A stretch of 5,109 nt of DNA, taken from a bacterium (GTDB lineage: Bacteria > DRYD01 > JALUEN01). The translations under genes were made by a program, and so were the position numbers. The notes beneath the pieces are model-generated. The model was not told where the DNA came from and did not search any database. It saw nothing but the letters and a program-made list of their open reading frames with translations. This document shows positions 1 to 5,109 of the stretch, piece after piece (the stretch's first letter is position 1; each line of letters opens with the position of its first letter). The stretch covers positions 1 through 5,109 of the forward strand of contig JALUEN010000065.1 of NCBI GenBank assembly GCA_027052755.1, in the 5' to 3' direction.

Positions 1-4
1 GTTT

Positions 5-1549
5 GTGAATAACTTAACTCCTCAGCAGAAGATCTTAGCTGGTGTTGCTTTAGTAGCTCTGATAATCTTGATAGTAGCTATGGTTAACATAAACAAAGCT
101 AATCAGTATATCCCCCTGTTTGATGGTAAGCTGAGTGTGGAGGACTTAAGGGAGATAAAGGCCTGGTTGATACAGCACAACATCACTCAGTTCTATATAG
201 ATGATACCTTGGGAGTGATATACATACATCCTAAGTACCACAACCAGGTATATCTGCAGTTAAGGATGGAAGGCTATCCGCATGATCCCGTCCAGAAACT
301 GGATATAAACCCTAATAAGATAGGTATTACTTATGAGCAGTTTAAGGCCTACATGAAAAACTTAAACGAGAGCGTTTTAGCGAGTACTATAAGGAAGTTA
401 GAGAGTGTGGCAGATGCTAGGGTATCGTTGGCGATTCCTGAGAGGAAGGTCTTCTCCACTGAGGATGTACCTGCTAAGGCGACTGTTTTTGTCACCCTTA
501 AGAGTGGGATAACTAAGCTAAAACCTAACGAGGTATTAGCTATAAAGAACATGGTAGCTAACGCCATCCCTGAGCTTACACCGGAGAACGTTTTCATCAC
601 CGATCAGTACGGGAATAATTACTCTCAACTTGATAAACAGGATGAGGTGGGTATGGCTAACACTTACCTAGAGATACAGCGCAAAGTAGAGCAGTACTAT
701 AAGGAGAAAATAGAGGATCACTTACTGAAGGTCTTAGGAGACCCTGGTAAGTTTTCTGTAACAGTTAACGTTGAGATGGATTGGAACAAGGTTGAGGAGT
801 ACTGGAAGACTTATGGAAAGCCTGGTGATACTGATACTGTAACTCAGGAGAAGGTTGTTAAATATACCCAGGAGTACAAGGGAAAGGAAGGAGCTGACGG
901 CGAAGCTGCTACTAAGGTTAAGGAGGAGCACATAAGGAAGCGAGCGATAGACCAGGTAGTTAAACAGATAGTTAGAGCTCCCGGTACTATCAAGAGAGTT
1001 ACCGCATCAGTTCTGTTAGATAACCTAAGCGAGGAACAGGTCAGAGTTATAACAGGTGCTGTCAAGTACGCCATAGGAATAAATGAGGCTAGGGGCGATA
1101 AGGTGTTTGTGGCATCTATGCCCTTTGCCAAGCCTAACCCCCTGGCGGTTAGCTCACCTGCAGCCACTCCGACGCCTGCTACTGTCCCTTCAGCTTTACC
1201 AGCTCCACCTACCCCATCTGTTAACCTCTACTTCATATTAGCAGCGCTGGGTGTTGCAAGCTTAGGTGTTGCCCTTGTCTTCTTCTTCAAACAGCAGAAG
1301 GTTATTAAGGAGAAGGCTAGTATAGCTCTGAACACAGTAGTACCATCACCGGAGAACACCACTAAGCTCTCAGATTTGAACACCGACAAGCTAGGGAATG
1401 TAACAGCTCCTGCTGAGAGTTCTCATCAGACCGCAACTGCAACTGCTACTATGACCCAGAGTATAGAGGAGCTGAAGAAAGTTGCTAAGGAGAATCCAAC
1501 AGAGATCGCTGAGCTATTAAGACAGACTTGGCTATCTGAGGGTAAGTAG
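5..1549 (+). CDS. fliF: Flagellar M-ring (MS-ring) protein FliF
   Basis: FliF forms the inner-membrane MS ring on which the flagellar rotor, C-ring and export gate assemble. The 514-residue translation shows the family layout: a first membrane helix at about residues 10-27, the first ring-building motif at about 35-95 (starting with YIPLF, as in other FliF proteins), the second at about 110-205 (including VADARVSLAIPERKVF) and the third at about 220-372. A Pro/Ala/Thr-rich linker follows at about 377-405, then a second membrane helix at about 407-427. The cytoplasmic tail ends in a helix, SIEELKKVAKENPTEIAELL, that fits the FliG-binding C-terminus. It is slightly shorter than the usual 550 or so residues. 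The start used is GTG at 5. The frame is open to the window edge and the ribosome binding site is not visible, so a few extra N-terminal residues are possible. A short Thr-Ala hexamer repeat lies at 1430-1447. The stop is TAG at 1547. Confidence 0.95.
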   Translation: MNNLTPQQKILAGVALVALIILIVAMVNINKANQYIPLFDGKLSVEDLREIKAWLIQHNITQFYIDDTLGVIYIHPKYHNQVYLQLRMEGYPHDPVQKLDINPNKIGITYEQFKAYMKNLNESVLASTIRKLESVADARVSLAIPERKVFSTEDVPAKATVFVTLKSGITKLKPNEVLAIKNMVANAIPELTPENVFITDQYGNNYSQLDKQDEVGMANTYLEIQRKVEQYYKEKIEDHLLKVLGDPGKFSVTVNVEMDWNKVEEYWKTYGKPGDTDTVTQEKVVKYTQEYKGKEGADGEAATKVKEEHIRKRAIDQVVKQIVRAPGTIKRVTASVLLDNLSEEQVRVITGAVKYAIGINEARGDKVFVASMPFAKPNPLAVSSPAATPTPATVPSALPAPPTPSVNLYFILAALGVASLGVALVFFFKQQKVIKEKASIALNTVVPSPENTTKLSDLNTDKLGNVTAPAESSHQTATATATMTQSIEELKKVAKENPTEIAELLRQTWLSEGK

Positions 1550-1558
1550 TTAAGGAAA

Positions 1559-1574
1559 GGGATTAGTTGATCCC
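1559..1574 (+). other. Short hairpin just after fliF
   Basis: GGGAT and ATCCC form a five-pair stem around a six-base loop, ten bases after the fliF stop codon. The position suits a transcription end for fliF. No T-run follows, so it is not a convincing intrinsic terminator; it may only protect the mRNA 3' end, or be chance. Confidence 0.25.
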
Positions 1575-1610
1575 GTATATCTGATAGGCTTTGAGGAGTA
1601 TAGGAGAACT

Positions 1611-1622
1611 CGTAACCTTACG
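1611..1622. repeat. Small perfect inverted repeat in the convergent gap
   Basis: CGTAA and TTACG are perfect inverted arms separated by two bases. They sit in the intergenic gap between the convergent fliF and recF genes. A hairpin could form from either strand, with four pairs and a four-base loop. There is no adjacent T-run in the plus direction. Function unknown. Confidence 0.35.
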
Positions 1623-1669
1623 GCTCTAAATAAAAATCAGTTGTCTCTCTAAGCTGGGGTTATAGAGCC
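1622..1669 (-). terminator. Possible weak terminator or 3' structure at the end of the recF operon
   Basis: Two seven-base arms, GGCTCTA (1622-1628) and TAGAGCC (1663-1669), form a perfect inverted repeat that straddles the recF stop codon. Nested inside, read on the minus strand, a weak stem CAG/CTG plus TT/AA (1656 to 1638) is followed directly by TTTTTATTT (1636-1628). A short stem followed by a T-run just after the last gene of an operon fits a rho-independent terminator. The stem is weak and bulged, so this is tentative. Confidence 0.3.
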
Positions 1670-2779
1670 TGCTCTCACGTTGAACCTCTTAGATACCCAG
1701 TCCTTGAAATAGGACTCCCACCTGTTGCTGGCTAATATCACCTGATCTAACCTGGAGAGAAGTGATAGGGTTATCGTGGCGTTCTTCTCATCTATGTAAG
1801 CGAAAGGCTCGTCAAGTATCATTATGGGATTCTTGTTGAAGAACCGCTTAAATATCGCTGCTTTTGAAAACTTGAGGGCTAAGCTGAGGATATTGCTCTG
1901 GCTCTGCGATAGCACGTACTTGATCTTCAAACCATTTACCTTAAACTCTAGTGAATCCCTATGAGGGCCTATTAGCGAGTAGCCTATCCTCCTCTCCTTA
2001 TCTATGGATCGCTCTAGCTCCCTCTTGAGGAGTTCTCTTATCTCCTTAGGGGATAGATCTCCAGGCTCCACTGATAAGCTCCAGCTGTAAGTTAGCTCAA
2101 CGTTCTCCTTAAAGGAGTACCTGGACAGGATCACCTTAACGTATCTCTTTAGAAGGGAGAGTATCTTAAGCCTCTCGTAAATTATCAGTGATCCCAGCTG
2201 AGCTATCTTTGAGTTATAGGTCTGAAGTAGAAGTGGATCGCCTTCCCCTTCTGATAACATCTCTAGGAGCTTGTTCTTCTCACGAACTACGCTTTGATAC
2301 TCTCTGAGCCATTCCCTATACTCACCTTTTAAAACAGAGATGAGGTTGTCCAGGAACTTTCGCCTCTCAGAGGGTTCATCGCTAGCTAGATAGACATCGG
2401 ACGGTAGGAACTCTACTATGAGAAGCTTTCCCTGAAGATCCTGAAGTGCATCTAGCTTCTTACCTTGAAAGAAAGCTTTTTTCTCTTTTCCCCTCTCAGT
2501 AACGCTTATAACTAGTTTTAGTTGACCTATTAACCCATTATCATCGGTGTAGTTACCCTCTATGATAGCTGTCTTAGGGAAGCTAGCGTAGAAGGATATG
2601 TAATCCTCGTCTCTAGCGTACCTGAAAGATTTACCGGTAGATAGTATATATATAGCCTCTAAAAAGTTAGTTTTTCCCTGGGCGTTGGGACCTACAAGTA
2701 AGTTTAAACCCTTGCTCAGTTCTACCACTTGATTCTTTAGGTTCCTGAAATTCTCAGTTCTCAGGTAGTTTAGGTACAT
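1649..2779 (-). CDS. recF: DNA replication and repair protein RecF
   Basis: RecF is a cytoplasmic SMC-like ATPase that, with RecO and RecR, helps load RecA at single-stranded gaps. The 376-residue protein (E. coli RecF is 357) begins with the typical LRTENFRNL and has Walker A GPNAQGKT at 30-37. The family block around 124-145 (EFLPSDVYLASDEPSERRKF) and the lid-side motif GPHRDSLEF (271-279) are both clear. The ABC signature region reads LSQSQSN (290-296) where RecF usually has SxGQxR, so the glycine and basic residue are replaced. Walker B is MILDEPFAYID (320-330), with DEP in place of the usual DDV-type ending. A full open frame and the intact Walker A argue against a pseudogene. A RecF-like paralogue of the SMC/Rad50 group is the main alternative. 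It is the last gene of the minus-strand operon. The ATG follows the preceding gene by nine bases. Confidence 0.88.
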   Translation of the reverse strand: MYLNYLRTENFRNLKNQVVELSKGLNLLVGPNAQGKTNFLEAIYILSTGKSFRYARDEDYISFYASFPKTAIIEGNYTDDNGLIGQLKLVISVTERGKEKKAFFQGKKLDALQDLQGKLLIVEFLPSDVYLASDEPSERRKFLDNLISVLKGEYREWLREYQSVVREKNKLLEMLSEGEGDPLLLQTYNSKIAQLGSLIIYERLKILSLLKRYVKVILSRYSFKENVELTYSWSLSVEPGDLSPKEIRELLKRELERSIDKERRIGYSLIGPHRDSLEFKVNGLKIKYVLSQSQSNILSLALKFSKAAIFKRFFNKNPIMILDEPFAYIDEKNATITLSLLSRLDQVILASNRWESYFKDWVSKRFNVRAGSITPA

Positions 2780-2788
2780 AGCTTTATG

Positions 2789-3388
2789 TTACCTCTTGTT
2801 GATGTTTAGCTTCACCTTCTTTAAGAGGAATATCAGGGTTATGGCTCCCAGTAAGGTTATCACTGCTGTAGCTCGCTGTATGTCATTCTTCACCATCTGT
2901 CTCAAGATCACCAGTAGGTTCTTGGTGAGGTTATGTCTTTTAGTTGAGTTGTAGTTATATAGTTTCCCTAAGATCTCATCCAGTATATTTATGATCTTAA
3001 CGCCAGTGGAGAGCAGGTTGAACTTCCTGCTTTCGCTAGCTGCTTTCAGGTATGCCCATGCGCCTAGGGGCTCTGCAGCTATACTGAAGGTATCTATTGA
3101 CACCGGTTCCCCTTTGATGAGTGATACAACTGGACTTGTTAAAGAAACTAGAAAGGCTTTGAAGTTCTCATTTAAGATAGCTTCACCGTAATTTAGATCT
3201 TCAAATAGTAGAAAGAGGGTATTGATTAGCTCTATGCCTAACCTCCGCAGATCCACTGAGGGATATCTCTCTAGATCTTTCCTTATATCCCAGAGCTCTA
3301 TGGGATCCATTGATAATATCGTTATTATTGAGTCCCTCAAGCTCTCGTAGCTTTTAAGTGCTATAGATATATCGCTTTTAAGATCCAC
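2789..3388 (-). CDS. Unrecognised helical protein with a C-terminal membrane segment
   Basis: I do not recognise this family. With the GTG start at 3388 it is 199 residues. Most of it looks alpha-helical and mixed charged/hydrophobic, for example DLRRLGIELINTLFLLFEDL at 46-65. A single hydrophobic segment, about 173-190 (ATAVITLLGAITLIFLL), is followed by a strongly basic tail (KKVKLNINKR). There is no signal peptide and no cysteine or obvious catalytic motif, so the shape is that of a protein with its soluble part in the cytoplasm anchored by its tail. A longer form starting with TTG at 3418, overlapping the yggU stop, is also open. The GTG is preferred because GGGGGG lies seven bases ahead of it. 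It sits between yggU and recF in a tight operon, so it is very likely expressed. A membrane scaffold or an adaptor for a neighbour is possible, but that is a guess. Confidence 0.8.
   Translation of the reverse strand: MDLKSDISIALKSYESLRDSIITILSMDPIELWDIRKDLERYPSVDLRRLGIELINTLFLLFEDLNYGEAILNENFKAFLVSLTSPVVSLIKGEPVSIDTFSIAAEPLGAWAYLKAASESRKFNLLSTGVKIINILDEILGKLYNYNSTKRHNLTKNLLVILRQMVKNDIQRATAVITLLGAITLIFLLKKVKLNINKR
2791..2796 (-). promoter_or_regulatory. recF ribosome binding site spanning the upstream stop codon
   Basis: On the minus strand, AGAGGT lies 11 bases before the recF ATG. It is built from the last lysine and arginine codons (AAG AGG) and the first base of the TAA stop of the preceding gene. 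Ribosomes ending on that gene would uncover or reach this site, which suggests translational coupling. Confidence 0.55.
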
Positions 3389-3394
3389 AGTTAA

Positions 3395-3401
3395 TCCCCC
3401 C
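3395..3401 (-). promoter_or_regulatory. G-run ribosome binding site that decides the start of the unknown gene
   Basis: On the minus strand GGGGGGA lies at a good distance (seven bases from the last G) before GTG at 3388. It can pair with the 16S rRNA tail CCUCC through one G-U pair. The upstream TTG at 3418 has only a distant purine stretch. This favours the shorter 199-residue protein and a 26-base gap after yggU. Confidence 0.55.
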
Positions 3402-3414
3402 TGAAATATGTTGA

Positions 3415-3663
3415 TCAATCCACAATCTGTATAATCTTCCTCCTTGAGCTAGCCCCTGATTTTATCCTCAACCTACTTTTAGGGATGTTGAGGTGCTTAG
3501 CTAATAGCTCCAAAACCCTCTTGTTAGCCCTACCTTCAGTAGGTGGCTCCTTGACCTTTACTTGAAAGGTGTTTGGGGCTATTTGCTTCACCTCTTCTAC
3601 GGAGCTCTTAGGCTTTACTATGACATCTAAGAACTTCCAAGTCTCCATCTCTCCTAGAGGCAC
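3415..3663 (-). CDS. yggU: DUF167 / YggU family protein
   Basis: This small protein of the DUF167 (YggU) family has no firmly known biochemical role. The 82 residues match the family closely: first strand FLDVIVKPKSS (11-21), the hallmark PPTEGRANKRVLELLAKHL (40-58) and the end motif SGASSRRK (69-76). The fold known for relatives is a small alpha/beta domain, and the length is close to the family norm. Two starts are possible. GTG at 3663 has AGGAG only two bases ahead; ATG at 3648 is also preceded at two bases by AGGAG, with GAGGT 13 bases before it. Either way the 5' end lies inside the 3' end of divIVA (56 or 41 bases shared), and the conserved first strand is in the shared part. yggU genes often sit near cell-division genes in other bacteria, which fits the divIVA neighbour. 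Confidence 0.9.
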   Translation of the reverse strand: MPLGEMETWKFLDVIVKPKSSVEEVKQIAPNTFQVKVKEPPTEGRANKRVLELLAKHLNIPKSRLRIKSGASSRRKIIQIVD

Positions 3664-4270
3664 CTCTCCTCTTAACTTTAGGTAAGCTTTTTAGTTTAAC
3701 ATTAGGGGAGAGGGTATCAGATGGTAAGGTAAGTGGTTTGGATATGTCTGGTATAGCTGCTTTAAACTTTTCCTCTATCTCTAGCTCCCAATTATCCCAC
3801 TTAGACTTTAAGATATTCAGCCTGTTCTTAAAGTTATCTAACGAGGTGGATATCTCATCCACTAAGTGATCCCTGAGCTGGATTAGTGAGATTATCTGAG
3901 ATCTTATCGCTATTATTAAAGCGTTCAGTTGTCTCTGTTTATCCTCTAACTCTAATAGCTTCTTCCTATATGTTTGGTTGGCTTCCTCCTCTGCGGATCT
4001 TATCAGTTTCTTAGCTGTCTCTCTAGCTAGAACTATTGATTCTTTAATATTATCCTCTAGTTCTCTTAACCTATCTAACTCTCTTTGAAGCGCTGCTATC
4101 CTCTCCCTCAGTTCTTTATTCTGTCTATAGAGAAGTTGATAATCATGGTAGATCCTATCCATTACCTCATCTACTTCCTCTTTATCGTACCCAAATAGCT
4201 TAGTGCTAAACGTTATGTTACGAATATCCGAAGGGGTTAAAAATGGAGTCTCCATCTCTAACATATCCAT
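3608..4270 (-). CDS. divIVA: DivIVA domain protein (coiled coil, cell pole or septum)
   Basis: DivIVA proteins bind curved membrane at poles and septa and act as scaffolds for division, chromosome anchoring or growth proteins. The N-terminal domain is clear: LTPSDIRNITFSTKLFGYDKEEVDEVMDRIYHDY spans 11-44 (quoted here only as a landmark: key residues are T12, P13, D15, F21, G27, Y28, E32 and D34). A long charged coiled coil follows from about 45 to 170, including ARETAKKLIRSAEEEA (82-97). The tail (about 175-220) is proline-containing then basic (KVKRRGASRR). In B. subtilis DivIVA the membrane-inserting pair before GYD is Phe-Arg; here it is Leu-Phe (25-26). ATG at 4270 is given as the start, but ATG at 4264 is better spaced (nine bases) from GAGGTG. 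pilT ends 19 bases upstream; the last 41-56 bases overlap yggU. Confidence 0.9.
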   Translation of the reverse strand: MDMLEMETPFLTPSDIRNITFSTKLFGYDKEEVDEVMDRIYHDYQLLYRQNKELRERIAALQRELDRLRELEDNIKESIVLARETAKKLIRSAEEEANQTYRKKLLELEDKQRQLNALIIAIRSQIISLIQLRDHLVDEISTSLDNFKNRLNILKSKWDNWELEIEEKFKAAIPDISKPLTLPSDTLSPNVKLKSLPKVKRRGASRRDGDLEVLRCHSKA

Positions 4271-4273
4271 CTA

Positions 4274-4279
4274 CACCTC
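4274..4279 (-). promoter_or_regulatory. divIVA ribosome binding site
   Basis: GAGGTG on the minus strand lies three bases before the first ATG (4270) and nine bases before the second in-frame ATG (4264). Nine is the more usual distance, so the protein may start at Met3 of the long form (218 residues). It lies in the 19-base gap after the pilT stop. Confidence 0.55.
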
Positions 4280-4289
4280 TGGGAGATGC

Positions 4290-5109
4290 TTAGAACTCTA
4301 TCTCTCTACCACTGGTTAATGTCCTCTCTGCCAGTTTCCTGTTTATCTCCTCTGGGCGCTCAGCGAATAGTAGGGCGGTCTCCTTATCTATTAGTCCTTT
4401 CTGAACTAGCTCAGCTAAGCTGTCAGCGAACGTCTGCATCCCATCAAACTCTCCCTCTAGGATGTAATCGTAGATCTCGTCTATGTTACCCTCTCTTATC
4501 AGGGACCTGATGGTTGGGGTTACAACCATTATCTCAACTGCTGGAACTAAGCCTCTCCCATCTTTTGTCTGAATCAGCTTTTGAGCGATGATTGCTCTAA
4601 GTGATGCGGCTAATAAGTATCTGAACTGGACCTTTTTCTCGCCGGTGAACATATCTAGAAGTCTGTTAATTGACTGTAGGGTATCTGAGGAGTGCAGGGT
4701 GGTAAGCACTAGGTGACCTGTCTCAGCAGCTGTCGCTGCAACCCAGGTGGTCTCTGGGTCTCTGAGCTCTCCGATAAAGATCACGTCTGGGTCCTCTCTA
4801 AGTGCATCTTTTAAACCATCAAAGTAGGTTGGGGTATCAACCTCTACCTCTCTCTGAGAGATAACGCTTTCCTTATCCTGGAATATGTACTCTATAGGGT
4901 CCTCAATAGTTATGATGTGTTTAGCGAAGTTCTGGTTGATGTACTCTATCATCGCAGCAATAGTAGTGGATTTTCCTGAACCTGTGGGACCAGATACAAT
5001 AATTAACCCATCCCTTAACTGAGAAAGCTTCTCTAGGATCTTTGGCAGGTTGAGCTCCTCAAAGCTACGTATATCGCTTCTTATCTTCCTGATAGCTGCT
5101 GCATACCCG
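4290..5109 (-). CDS. pilT: Type IV pilus retraction ATPase PilT (N-terminus outside the window)
   Basis: PilT is a hexameric secretion-superfamily ATPase at the inner face of the membrane that disassembles type IV pili, driving twitching motility. The frame continues upstream of the ATG at 4952 to the window edge, giving 272 visible residues; roughly 75-100 N-terminal residues (the PAS-like domain) are missing. Visible in order, numbered from the window edge: SFEELNLP (15-22), Walker A GPTGSGKST (40-48), Asp box IITIEDPIEYIF, Walker B region DPDVIFIGELRD, His box ETGHLVLTTLHS, and TIRSLIREG, the counterpart of the AIRNLIRE motif needed for retraction in studied PilT proteins. That motif and the GMQTFADSLAELVQKGLI ending favour PilT over the extension ATPase PilB. 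It ends 19 bases before divIVA and is the first visible gene of the minus-strand operon. Its promoter is outside the window. Confidence 0.94.
   Translation of the reverse strand, partial: GYAAAIRKIRSDIRSFEELNLPKILEKLSQLRDGLIIVSGPTGSGKSTTIAAMIEYINQNFAKHIITIEDPIEYIFQDKESVISQREVEVDTPTYFDGLKDALREDPDVIFIGELRDPETTWVAATAAETGHLVLTTLHSSDTLQSINRLLDMFTGEKKVQFRYLLAASLRAIIAQKLIQTKDGRGLVPAVEIMVVTPTIRSLIREGNIDEIYDYILEGEFDGMQTFADSLAELVQKGLIDKETALLFAERPEEINRKLAERTLTSGREIEF

Noticed and set aside
349..1167. Three minus-strand open frames opposite fliF (349-600, 734-931, 844-1167)
   Set aside because: They lie entirely within the strongly supported fliF gene, have no recognisable protein features, and overlap each other. 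They are antisense shadows.
1430..1447. Hexamer repeat encoding Thr-Ala three times as a possible variable repeat
   Set aside because: There are only three imperfect units within the low-complexity fliF tail. It is too short to call a functional repeat.
1559..1574. Intrinsic terminator for fliF
   Set aside because: The five-pair stem lacks a following T-run, so it is listed only as a hairpin.
2991..3191. Plus-strand open frame of 66 codons opposite the unknown gene
   Set aside because: It lies antisense within a well-packed operon gene, has no family resemblance and no convincing ribosome binding site.
3416..3418. TTG start for the unknown gene, overlapping the yggU stop
   Set aside because: The overlap pattern is attractive, but the nearest purine-rich stretch is too distant. 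The GTG at 3388 has a G-run at good spacing, so it was preferred; the TTG form is not excluded.
4286..4510. Plus-strand open frame of 74 codons opposite pilT
   Set aside because: It is antisense to conserved PilT coding sequence and its composition looks like a shadow frame.
4950..4952. ATG at 4952 as the start of pilT
   Set aside because: The frame continues upstream through the Walker A motif and the preceding conserved PilT segment to the window edge, so this Met is internal.

Overview
This window carries six protein-coding genes packed onto 5.1 kb. They fall in two convergent groups that meet in a 99-base intergenic gap (1550-1648). Arginine is read mostly from AGG/AGA and isoleucine often from ATA. 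The protein set mixes a flagellar M-ring protein (FliF), a type IV pilus retraction ATPase (PilT), a DivIVA-type polar or septal coiled-coil protein and RecF. Together these suggest a motile, non-proteobacterial, probably deep-branching and possibly thermophilic bacterium. The lineage is inference from codon choice and gene content; I do not recognise the species.

Plus strand, 5-1549: fliF, essentially complete, although its true start may lie just before the window. No fliG follows it. The next gene is convergent, so any fliF operon ends here.

Minus strand, 5109 down to 1649, read in transcription order: pilT (N-terminus cut by the window edge), divIVA, a DUF167/YggU-family gene, an unrecognised gene for a helical protein with one C-terminal membrane segment, and recF. 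Spacing is 19 nt between pilT and divIVA, a 41-56 nt overlap between divIVA and yggU, about 26 nt between yggU and the unknown gene, and 9 nt between the unknown gene and recF. Ribosome binding sites lie inside the preceding gene or right at its stop codon. This looks like one translationally coupled operon. recF is therefore not in the common dnaA-dnaN-recF-gyrB setting, at least not on its upstream side.

Functionally the operon joins surface motility (PilT), cell-pole or division-site organisation (DivIVA), two poorly understood small proteins and DNA gap repair (RecF). Nothing in the sequence proves these act together, and operon packing may simply reflect a compact genome. The points most worth a second look are the unknown tail-anchored-like protein, the altered ABC signature and Walker B regions of RecF, and the long out-of-frame overlap in which the conserved first strand of YggU and the tail of DivIVA share DNA. 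I saw no mobile elements, CRISPR arrays, tRNAs or rRNAs.
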